The position numbers and the translations under genes are program-made. The notes beneath the pieces were generated by a model, which had not been told where the DNA came from, searched no databases, and worked only from the letters and a program-made list of their open reading frames with translations. Below, piece after piece: positions 25,195-32,865 of a stretch of 64,000 nt of DNA. Every line of letters begins with the position of its first letter. Positions within the stretch are counted from its first letter, which is position 1. Source of the stretch: Phycisphaerae bacterium (GTDB lineage: Bacteria; Planctomycetota; Phycisphaerae; UBA1845; UTPLA1); assembly GCA_023150615.1 (NCBI GenBank), contig JAKLKO010000006.1, positions 62,001 through 126,000 of the forward strand, read 5' to 3'.

Positions 25195-25299
25195 TCAGTG
25201 GACCATCGCGACGAGACCGACGATCGACAGCACGACGACGACGAATTCCCAGGCCTGCTGGGCCGAGGGGGTCGGTTGATGGGGCCGGCGCTTGCGCAT
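25195..25299 (-). CDS. Candidate small single-span membrane protein (34 residues)
   Basis: A 35-codon frame on the minus strand, from ATG (25297-25299) to TGA (25195-25197). The product has a strongly basic start (MRKRRPHQPTPSAQQ) followed by a Trp and an uninterrupted hydrophobic stretch (FVVVVLSIVGLVAMVH) that would span the membrane once and end right at its far side. A positive N-terminus followed by a short helix is the pattern of real small membrane proteins, and the region lies in a 270-base gap between genes. Against it: the size is small enough to arise by chance in GC-rich DNA and no ribosome site is convincing. Conservation in relatives would decide. Confidence 0.4.
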   Translation of the reverse strand: MRKRRPHQPTPSAQQAWEFVVVVLSIVGLVAMVH

Positions 25300-25422
25300 G
25301 GATCGCGGTCTCCGACGGCGGCGAATTTCCGGCGCTGCTATCGGTTGACCGCGCGTCGGGCTTGATGGATCGATCGGAGATCGGCGGCGGTTATCGGACG
25401 GAAGCCGTTCGGGGAGCGTGTC

Positions 25423-25788
25423 ATGGTGATCGCGCTGGTTCGGGACCTGATTTTCGCAACGAAGATCGGTTCAACCGCGGCGGCGGTGGGAGCGGACGTC
25501 AGAGTGGTTCGCGACGTTTCGGGCGTGACGGCGCTGCTGGCCGCGGGAGCCGTCGTTCGGACCGTGATCGTGGACCTCGCTGCCGTGGAGTTGGACGTCG
25601 GCGCGGCGGTGCGTGCGATTCGGGCTGCCGCGGGATCGGCTCGCATCATTACCTACGGGTCACACGTCGATGCGGAGCACCTGAGCACCGCGCGTGCCGC
25701 GGGGGCGGATGAGGTCATGGCCCGATCGGCATTCTCGGTGAGACTGCCGGATCTGCTTCGAGCCTCTGGTTCGGCGATCGAATCGTAG
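25423..25788 (+). CDS. Stand-alone receiver-like (CheY-fold) protein, atypical
   Basis: A 121-residue alpha/beta protein with the alternating strand pattern of a receiver domain: VIALVRDLIFATKI, RTVIVDLAAVELDV, RIITYGSHVD, and a final strand before RSAF. An Asp (VIVDLA) stands where the phosphoacceptor would be, but the usual acidic pair after strand 1 is reduced to one Asp (VRD) and the invariant Lys after strand 5 is replaced (ARSAF). Phosphorylation by a normal mechanism is therefore doubtful. It has no output domain. GGGAG precedes the ATG. It is convergent with the TPR/HEAT gene. I read it as a diverged receiver; a small Rossmann-like binding protein is possible. Confidence 0.6.
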   Translation: MVIALVRDLIFATKIGSTAAAVGADVRVVRDVSGVTALLAAGAVVRTVIVDLAAVELDVGAAVRAIRAAAGSARIITYGSHVDAEHLSTARAAGADEVMARSAFSVRLPDLLRASGSAIES

Positions 25789-25812
25789 ATTGGGGCGTCG
25801 GACGGCGGCGAC

Positions 25813-28170
25813 TCAGCCGTCGGTCTTCGGGGTGAGATAGCACTTGGCGAGCAATCGTACGGCGGGACTTTCGTCCGACTCGGCGACGGATTCGAGCACG
25901 CGGCGGAACTTCTCTCCCTGCTGCGTGACGAAGAAACGGATCGCCGCCATGCGGACGACGGGGTGCGAATCGCGGACGGCGTTCGCGACGGCAGCCAGCA
26001 CTTCCTTGCCCTGCTTCTCGTTGTTCAACGCATCGATCGCATGCGCACGGACCAGCCAGGCGGCGTCCGTCAGGCGGGCGTTCAGCTCGCGGCGAATTCG
26101 GCCAAGCGCGTCGGCGTTCAGCGGCGATTGCTGCCCGCGGGCGACGGCGGTCACGATCAGCGCGCCGAGCGTATCGACGGCGGCCACCTGGTCGGCGACG
26201 CCCGGCCCGGCCGATTTCGCGATGAGCATCTGAAGCGAGCCGGGGTCGGTGGCGACGGCGGGCCGCGTTGCGCGGATGGGCGTCGCGAGCACCGAGCTCA
26301 TGCCGCGGTCGTAGCCCGACTCGGAGTAGACCGGGTCGAACATCGCGGAAAGCTCGACCGAAAGCGGCTGATCGACGCACTCGAGCGCGCGGCGACGGAC
26401 TGCGCCCACGTCAACGGCCTCGATCTTCTCGACCGCGTCGCCGGGAATCAGCATCTCGCGGCTGTTGAGCAGCGTCTGCATGTAGTAATCGAAGCGGTTC
26501 TGCGGATCGTCGCCGAGCCGGGCCGAGAGGACCACCAGCGGCTCGGCCATCTTGCCCTCGCCGAGCGTGATCGGAAACGGTCCGACGTTTTCGATGCGGA
26601 TCGCCACGCGCCACGGACCGGCGGCCGGAAGGGAGTCGTCCAGGAAGCGCAGTGTCAGCTTGAGGAAGTCGCCCGGTCGCTTGTGGAAGTCGAAGACGCG
26701 TCGATCGCATCGCTGCAGGGTCTGGACGATCTTGTCGTGGGTGGGGCGCGCCGGCGGCTTTTCGCCGAGGCGTTCCAGCATGCGCACGATCTCGTCGTAC
26801 GCGACGCCGCTGGCGTTCAGCAGCGCCGCCCTGTGCAGCACCGGGATTGCCTCGGCCTCCTTGTGCATCTGAATCAGCGCGCGGGCCACTCCGACCGCGG
26901 CCATCTGGTCCACGTCGGCAAGCGGGCGAAGTCGCGCGAGGGCCTCGGCGGGCTTGTTGTCCATCAACAGCGCGAAGCCCATGGCCCGTTCCGCGAGCGA
27001 ACCCGGCAGCGGCACGCTCGTGGCGAGTTCGGCGAGCTGAAGCGCGCGTGTCTTGTCGGGGCGATGGTAGGCGTAGAACCACGCGAGTTCGACGGCCTTG
27101 GCGATGTTGCGAGACTTGATGACCTCGTCGACCTCCGCGTTGAAGCGATCGGCGAGGGCGTTCAGCGGCGCATCGGCGTCCTTGGCGCCCGCGCGCTGGG
27201 CGATGTAGGACTTCAGGACGCTCGCGCGTGCGAACATCGGATCGGCCGCCAGCGCCTTGTCGACCGCCTCCATGGCCGCCTTGAGGTCGGATGAGTACGC
27301 GTACGATTGCGCGAGCTTGAACCAGTACTCCGCCACGACGGGCGTCTTCGCATTCCGCTCGTGGACCTCGATCGCGCGGAGGTACCACTCCTGTGCTTCG
27401 CGGTGCAGCGAGAGCGAATCGAGCACCTCCCCCAGTTCCCAGAGGAGGTAGACCTGGCTCGGGCTGGCCCGGATGAGTTGCAGGGCCAGCTCGACGCGCT
27501 GCAACGTCGGTTCGGTCTCGCCGAACAGCTCGTAAGCCAGGCGCCGCGCCTCGACGTTGCTCGGCATCAGGCGAAGCGCGTTCTCGACGTGCTTTCCCGC
27601 TTTGGCAAGGTCGTTTCGCTCGCGGTAGTGCGCGGCGAGACGTCGGTGCAGGTCGCTCGCGACCGCCTTGGGCAGGCGCGGCTGGGAGAGTTGCTCTTGG
27701 AGAAACGCCACGCGCGCCTCGGCGGTTTGCAGCGCGTCGATGCGCAGCGCGAGGAAGTGCAGCCAGACGGTCTCTTCGTCGGGTTTCAGCTCGACGTACC
27801 GTTGCAGCGCGGCCAAAGCCTCGACCGGTCGGCCGAGCCGATTCAACAGGTCGTATTGCCAGAGATACGGCGCCGGCGCGGCAGGTTGAACGTCGCTGGC
27901 CGCCTGCATGAGCGCGAGGGCCTGCAACGCGCGGGTCCGCGCGTCGCCGGCGCCGGCGAGATGGCCGTAGTGCCGTGCGAGATGCACGAGCCAATCCGCA
28001 CCCATCGTGTCAAGCAGGTCTGCCGCGGTCCCGGTGGCGCGGTTGGGCGCGCCGGGCGTGGCCGGAACGGCTCGCGGCGCGCCCGGCGGCGGCGCCGCGT
28101 CGGCGGCCTGTCCGAGAATGAAGAAGCAGCAGCAGATCGCGCCGATCATCTCGCCGCGTATTACCGCCAC
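25813..28170 (-). CDS. Exported TPR and HEAT-repeat protein
   Basis: A 785-residue protein beginning with a signal-peptide-like segment (MIGAICCCFFILGQAADA after a short basic lead), so it is probably periplasmic. Residues 60-430 are helical repeats of TPR type (NRLGRPVEALAALQRYVELKP, then YRERNDLAKAGKHVENALRL). Around residues 460-610 there is a non-repeat beta-rich region (GPWRVAIRIENVGPFPITLG), and the last 150 residues look like HEAT repeats (WLVRAHAIDALNNEKQG, then NAVRDSHPVVRMAAIRFF). Such proteins are protein-protein scaffolds; no catalytic residue is apparent. The start is GTG at 28170 or an in-frame ATG at 28149. It is transcribed divergently from the histidine kinase gene across 157 bases, in which I found no clear promoter. 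Confidence 0.7.
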   Translation of the reverse strand: MAVIRGEMIGAICCCFFILGQAADAAPPPGAPRAVPATPGAPNRATGTAADLLDTMGADWLVHLARHYGHLAGAGDARTRALQALALMQAASDVQPAAPAPYLWQYDLLNRLGRPVEALAALQRYVELKPDEETVWLHFLALRIDALQTAEARVAFLQEQLSQPRLPKAVASDLHRRLAAHYRERNDLAKAGKHVENALRLMPSNVEARRLAYELFGETEPTLQRVELALQLIRASPSQVYLLWELGEVLDSLSLHREAQEWYLRAIEVHERNAKTPVVAEYWFKLAQSYAYSSDLKAAMEAVDKALAADPMFARASVLKSYIAQRAGAKDADAPLNALADRFNAEVDEVIKSRNIAKAVELAWFYAYHRPDKTRALQLAELATSVPLPGSLAERAMGFALLMDNKPAEALARLRPLADVDQMAAVGVARALIQMHKEAEAIPVLHRAALLNASGVAYDEIVRMLERLGEKPPARPTHDKIVQTLQRCDRRVFDFHKRPGDFLKLTLRFLDDSLPAAGPWRVAIRIENVGPFPITLGEGKMAEPLVVLSARLGDDPQNRFDYYMQTLLNSREMLIPGDAVEKIEAVDVGAVRRRALECVDQPLSVELSAMFDPVYSESGYDRGMSSVLATPIRATRPAVATDPGSLQMLIAKSAGPGVADQVAAVDTLGALIVTAVARGQQSPLNADALGRIRRELNARLTDAAWLVRAHAIDALNNEKQGKEVLAAVANAVRDSHPVVRMAAIRFFVTQQGEKFRRVLESVAESDESPAVRLLAKCYLTPKTDG

Positions 28171-28327
28171 TTCGGCCGAACTTCAAGTCGATTGTCGCGG
28201 CGAACGATCACAGCCGAGGTCGGATGGTGCGATTGTCGAGCGATTGCTCAACCGGCGGAAGAACAGGGCCGATATTCGGGCGTCGGCCGAAGCGGCGTCG
28301 CGGTCGGACATCGGGGCATCAGTCTCC

Positions 28328-29980
28328 ATGAGAATGCGGAACCTCTGGACACAACTCCTGCGCGAGGCGCGCGGTCTGCAATGCCGCTCAACGGTGCTCC
28401 TCACGATCGTCGTCGCCGTTGCGACGGGCCTGACCGGCGCGCTCTACCTCCGCGTTTCGACGCAGCTCACGCTGGCCCGCGCGCAGGTCCACGCGCTGGA
28501 TCTCGTTCGCGTGCTGGCCGTGCCCAGTTCCGAGGCGATTCGCAAGCAGGACCGCCAGGCGCTGCTGCGGATCGCGCAGGAGCTGATTCCCGGCGATCGC
28601 CTCGCGTATGTCGTCTTTGCCGACACGTCGGGCGAAGTACTCGCGGCGTCGCAATCGGGCGTCGGGCAACTGTCCCGCTGGTGGTTGGAGGATGGCAAGC
28701 GGATGCGCGTCTCCTCGCTGGGGCGGCCGCGCTTCACCAACGACGGCGGGCGCGGACCGTGCGTCGACATCGTGTATCCGATCGAGGCGGCCGGTTCGCA
28801 GTACCTGCCGATCGGGCGGCGGCCGATTGCGGGATTCATCCGACTGGGGCTGAGCCTGTCGCTCGTGGACAAGATGCTGGCGACGGCGACGCGGCAGATC
28901 CTGGGGATCGGCGTGGGTATCGTGCTGCTGATGGTGCCGCTCGGCTTCGAGGTGGTGCGGCAGATCGTCGCGCCGATCAACGAGCTGAGCCAGGCGGCGG
29001 AGGCGCTGGCCGCCGGCGATCTGGATCGTCGCGTTCGTGTGGCGCGGGCGGACGAGATCGGCCGGCTGGGCGAGTCGTTCAACAAGATGGCGGCGGAGCT
29101 TTCGCGGTCGCACGGCGAACTGACGGCGCTAAACGTGGACCTGGAGCGTCGGGTTGCCGATCGAACGGAACAACTGGCCGCGAGCAACCGGCGTCTGCGC
29201 GTGGAGATGAACGAGCGCGAGGAGTTCCTGCGGGCGGTGTCGCACGACCTGCACGCGCCGCTGCGGAACATCAAGGGGCTCGCTACGATGCTCCGCCGCA
29301 AAGCCGGCGCGGCGCTGTCGGATGAGGCGCGGCACTGCCTCGACCGGATCGAGCACAACGTGCGGTGCGAGCTCGATTTGATCGAGGAACTGCTCGAACT
29401 ATCGCGCGTGCGCTGCCAGCGCGATGCGCCGCAGCGCATCGACCTGGATGCGGAGGTGCGCGGCGTCGTCGCGCAGCTCGCGTTTGAGCTGGAGAAGAAG
29501 CGGATCGACGTCACGATCGACGGGCCGTTGCCCCGGCTGTACGCATCCCGCCGGCGGCTCCGGCAACTGTTCCAGAACCTGATCGACAACGCGATCAAAT
29601 ACACGCCCGCGCCGCCGGAGCGCCACGGCGCCCGCTCGACGATTCGCGTTTCGTGTCTCGACCGGGACAGCGAGTACGAGTTCCGGATCGCGGACCACGG
29701 GATCGGCGTTCGGGAGGAGGATCGGAACTCAATCTTTGCGCTGTTCAACCGCGCGCGGGTCGATTACGTCAGCCATGTTCCCGGCCGCGGCGTCGGTCTC
29801 GCGTATTGCCGCGGGATTGCGCAATCGTACGGCGGCCGCATGTGGGTCGAGCCGAATTCTCCGAGCGGCAGCGTGTTCTGCTTCACGCTGGAAAAGGCCG
29901 CGGTGTGCTCGACGCGCGCGGCGTCCGCCGCATCGGAGCCCTTGCCGGAGACGGAGCTGGTCGCCGGAGGTGTCGCATGA
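28328..29980 (+). CDS. Membrane sensor histidine kinase (HAMP, phytochrome-like HisKA)
   Basis: A 550-residue two-component sensor. TM1 covers about residues 22-42 (LLTIVVAVATGLTGALYL), a periplasmic sensor domain of about 150 residues follows, TM2 lies near 197-217, then a HAMP domain (APINELSQAAEALAAGDL) and a coiled coil. The phosphoacceptor is H306 in SHDLHAPLRNIKG. The ATP domain has an N-box (NLIDNAIKYTP), a G1 box (IADHGIGV), an F box (IFALFNR) and a G2 box (GRGVGLAYCRGI), so all functional boxes are present. Its stop codon overlaps the start of the receiver-GGDEF gene (ATGA), so the two are translationally coupled and probably form a cognate pair. Confidence 0.88.
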   Translation: MRMRNLWTQLLREARGLQCRSTVLLTIVVAVATGLTGALYLRVSTQLTLARAQVHALDLVRVLAVPSSEAIRKQDRQALLRIAQELIPGDRLAYVVFADTSGEVLAASQSGVGQLSRWWLEDGKRMRVSSLGRPRFTNDGGRGPCVDIVYPIEAAGSQYLPIGRRPIAGFIRLGLSLSLVDKMLATATRQILGIGVGIVLLMVPLGFEVVRQIVAPINELSQAAEALAAGDLDRRVRVARADEIGRLGESFNKMAAELSRSHGELTALNVDLERRVADRTEQLAASNRRLRVEMNEREEFLRAVSHDLHAPLRNIKGLATMLRRKAGAALSDEARHCLDRIEHNVRCELDLIEELLELSRVRCQRDAPQRIDLDAEVRGVVAQLAFELEKKRIDVTIDGPLPRLYASRRRLRQLFQNLIDNAIKYTPAPPERHGARSTIRVSCLDRDSEYEFRIADHGIGVREEDRNSIFALFNRARVDYVSHVPGRGVGLAYCRGIAQSYGGRMWVEPNSPSGSVFCFTLEKAAVCSTRAASAASEPLPETELVAGGVA

Positions 29981-31005
29981 ACACGATTCTGCCGAGTCCG
30001 GTCGATGGGCCATCGCAGTTTCGTTCCCGGGCGCTGCGACTGGTGCTGCTGGAGGATGATCCGGACCAGGCCGAGCTGATGTCCGCGGTCCTCGCGGAGC
30101 ACTTTCCGAACGCGACGGTCACCCTGGCAGCGTGCGGCGCGGAGATTCGAGCGCTGGACCTGACGCGGTTCGATCTCGGGATCTTCGACCTGCACGTGCC
30201 GGACTGCACGGGGCTCGAACTGCTTACGGAGATTCGCGCCACGCTCGATTTTCCGGTCATCATGGTGACCGGCGAGCGATTCGGGCAGGCCGCGGCGGAT
30301 GCGATCCGGCTTGGGGCGATCGACTACGTCGTCAAGCACGGCGACTACCTCAACGTCGTTCCGATCGTCATCGAGAAGGCGCTGGCGATGATGGAGATGA
30401 AGGCGGCCAACCAACGGCTGGAAAGCGAGCTGCTGGAGCGGAACGCCGAACTCGAGCGGCTCAATGAGCAACTCCGTGACATGGCGGCGCACGATGCGCT
30501 GACGGGCCTGTACAACCGCCGCCACTTTGAAGAGTTGCTCAACCAGCTCTTCTCCGAGGCGGTTCGCTACCAGACCGATCTGACCTGCATGATGCTCGAC
30601 CTCGATCGCTTCAAGCAGGTCAACGATACGCACGGACATGCCGTCGGCGATCACGTGCTGCAACTCACAGCGGAGGTGCTCCGGGCCGTGCTGCGGCAGT
30701 CGGACCTCCCGGCGCGCTACGGCGGCGACGAGTTCGTCGTGTTGCTGCCGCGGACGACGCCGGACGAAGCGGCGTCCTCGGCGCGCCGCCTGGCGAAGAC
30801 GTTCCGCGAGCGCGTGTGCGAGCAGCTCCCGCGGGCGTCGAGCGTGACGCTGAGCATCGGACTGGCGAGCCTCGAACAGGGTCAGCCGCCGACCGGCGAA
30901 GCCCTCGTGCGACTGGCCGACCAGGCGCTTTACCTCGCCAAGACCGGCGGCCGCGACCGCATCATGGTCGTCAACCCGATCGAGGTTTCGTGCGGACGGT
31001 CCTGA
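29977..31005 (+). CDS. Response regulator with diguanylate cyclase (GGDEF) output
   Basis: A 342-residue protein. The receiver domain (residues 20-140) has the acidic pair LEDDPD, phosphoacceptor D71 (IFDLHVPDCTGLELL), the TGE switch and K120. A coiled-coil linker (about 141-168) leads to a GGDEF domain with HDALTGLYNRRHF, the metal loop LDLDRFKQVND and the intact signature GGDEF at 249-253. An inhibitory I-site RxxD (R240, D243) stands five residues before it, so the cyclase should be feedback-inhibited by cyclic di-GMP. It would synthesise c-di-GMP on phosphorylation by the overlapping histidine kinase. No EAL or other output domain is present. Confidence 0.92.
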   Translation: MNTILPSPVDGPSQFRSRALRLVLLEDDPDQAELMSAVLAEHFPNATVTLAACGAEIRALDLTRFDLGIFDLHVPDCTGLELLTEIRATLDFPVIMVTGERFGQAAADAIRLGAIDYVVKHGDYLNVVPIVIEKALAMMEMKAANQRLESELLERNAELERLNEQLRDMAAHDALTGLYNRRHFEELLNQLFSEAVRYQTDLTCMMLDLDRFKQVNDTHGHAVGDHVLQLTAEVLRAVLRQSDLPARYGGDEFVVLLPRTTPDEAASSARRLAKTFRERVCEQLPRASSVTLSIGLASLEQGQPPTGEALVRLADQALYLAKTGGRDRIMVVNPIEVSCGRS

Positions 31006-31083
31006 CCTGCCGACGCGGCGTCGGAGCGACGACGGCGTTGCGAACTTCCTCGGCCGGAATTCCTGTGAGCTTGCAGAATTCGA

Positions 31084-32598
31084 CTACGGCGACGATCGGC
31101 CGCGATGCGGCGGGTGCCGCTCGCCGAGGAACTGGTGGCGCGTGTCGAGCAGCGCCTGGTACGCCGGCTTCGGCGTGAGGTCGGCGTGCAGCAGGCCGCC
31201 CGAGGGCATGATGCGGCCGGGGCCGTCGACGAGGTCGCGCCACGCGACAGTCTCGACGAACGGCTTCGAAAAGGCGACGTCGTAGAACTGCCGTAGCCAC
31301 TGGGACTGCACCTTCTCCGACCAGGGATCGTGCCAGATGCCGCCGCCGTTCGCGGCCGATTCGGGGTTTCGCGCCGGCTGAATGACGGAGGGGACCTGCG
31401 CCGCCGTCACATGGATCGGTTTTCCGAGCGACCCGAAGCGGTCGAGCATCGACGAAACCTGCATGAGATCGCGCACGAGCATGCCTTCGACCGGCGCGCC
31501 GAACTGGAATTGCAGTCCGAAGGCGTCGAAGTTGAATCCGCTTTGCACGCACATGTCCGCGTACAGCGCCGGCGGGATCGTCCGCTGGTCGCGCGCGTAG
31601 TACTCGCCCCAGGGGACGATCACGTTGACGATGGCGGTGCTTCGCGGGGCGTTCTGCTTGACGATCAGCGCCGCGGTGCGCGTCAGGTCCATCAACTGCT
31701 CGAGCGAGAAGTGAAATGTGTTGAAGGCATGAACGCCGCTGATGCACTCCCACGACTGTACGCGGTGCGTGAAGCGACGCACCATCCGCGTGGCGTGGGC
31801 CACCACCAGCTCGCGAAACGTCTCGTAGTTCGGGGCCACGTCGATGGCCCAGTCCGGCAGGCTCGTCTTGTCCAGCGACACGAGCGGCGCCGCCCGCACG
31901 TGCAGACGGTGCTGCCCCAGCCAGTTGACCCACAAGTCCAGCGCGTCCCAGCGAAGCTTGCCCTCGCTTGGTTCCATCTCGCGCCACGGCACGGGCAGGA
32001 CGGCGAAGTCGAACGCACCCGGCAGGAACTCGCGATACGCCTCGTCGCTGCGGTTGAGCACGACGCCGGCGCCGAACGGCCTCTTCACGAACTGGTTCGC
32101 GCTGCGACGCCGTTTCAGGAACAGATCGGCGTGATACAGGCTGAGGTCCTCGCCCACGATCACCGCGTCGGAGAGTGCCGCGTCGGCCTGTCGCGCCGCG
32201 GATTCGTCGTCATCGGCGGTCAGGGCCTCGACCAGCTTCGCCTTGGCGGCATCGATCCGGCGGTAGTAGTCGGCGCCGTCCGGAAAGTCGTAAAAGCCCC
32301 ATTCTTCGCGCTTCTGGCTGATCCGCATGAGCCGGCCGCGGGCCAGCTCGACGTGCAGGTTGTACGCGGCATCGCGGTCCACGAGACGTGTCGTTTCGAG
32401 CATCAGGCGTCCAAACCCCGGAACGGGCCAGAGCACGCACAGGCCGCTCGGGCCCGGGATGCGCTTGTTGCAGCGGATTTCGCCGTTGGCGTACGTGATT
32501 TCCGCGCGGATGGGCACGCCGTCGCTGCCGACGACGTAAGCGCCGTCCAGCGTGATCGGCGGCGTGTCGGAGTTCGGAAACACGTTGAAGCGTAGCAT
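31084..32598 (-). CDS. GH10-like (endo-xylanase fold) protein lacking both catalytic Glu
   Basis: A 504-residue protein. Residues 1-170 form an N-terminal beta domain of the type found in planctomycete GH10-like proteins, and 175-490 resemble a glycoside hydrolase family 10 barrel (WREMEPSEGKLRWDALDLW is the counterpart of the family's E-N-x-M-K-W strand). The acid/base motif W-D-x-x-N-E appears as SWECISGVH, with Gly G288 where the Glu should be. The nucleophile motif I-T-E-x-D appears as HVTAAQ, with Ala A399 at the Glu position. No signal peptide is seen. It is therefore probably not an active xylanase; carbohydrate binding is possible. ATG 32598 matches the beginning of the recognisable domain. 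Confidence 0.65.
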   Translation of the reverse strand: MLRFNVFPNSDTPPITLDGAYVVGSDGVPIRAEITYANGEIRCNKRIPGPSGLCVLWPVPGFGRLMLETTRLVDRDAAYNLHVELARGRLMRISQKREEWGFYDFPDGADYYRRIDAAKAKLVEALTADDDESAARQADAALSDAVIVGEDLSLYHADLFLKRRRSANQFVKRPFGAGVVLNRSDEAYREFLPGAFDFAVLPVPWREMEPSEGKLRWDALDLWVNWLGQHRLHVRAAPLVSLDKTSLPDWAIDVAPNYETFRELVVAHATRMVRRFTHRVQSWECISGVHAFNTFHFSLEQLMDLTRTAALIVKQNAPRSTAIVNVIVPWGEYYARDQRTIPPALYADMCVQSGFNFDAFGLQFQFGAPVEGMLVRDLMQVSSMLDRFGSLGKPIHVTAAQVPSVIQPARNPESAANGGGIWHDPWSEKVQSQWLRQFYDVAFSKPFVETVAWRDLVDGPGRIMPSGGLLHADLTPKPAYQALLDTRHQFLGERHPPHRGRSSP

Positions 32599-32752
32599 GA
32601 CCACCCCCGCCGCGGCGGTTCTGTCGTGCGACTGGCACGGCGGGACATCCGTGCTGCCGCTTGTTGGAGCACTATACGGCCGGTTCGCCCGGCCGTACAG
32701 GGATGTCCGGCCATCGAAGCTCCGCGGCGGATGGTGCGAGGCGTCTTTTGCG

Positions 32753-32780
32753 TTGCGGATGTGCTTCGGCAAGATATGAT
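32753..32780 (+). promoter_or_regulatory. Possible dnaE promoter
   Basis: TTGCGG (32753-32758), a 16-base spacer and TATGAT (32775-32780, five of six bases) lie about 85 bases before the dnaE ATG, in the 267-base divergent gap. The -35 is weak (three of six). Confidence 0.3.
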
Positions 32781-32865
32781 CGCGCATCGGCGCGACGGCC
32801 GGGCAGAACGGATCGGGTTTTCGGGCCGTCCCGGACGTGGATCTTCGGCGAAAGGAGCGCGGGCC

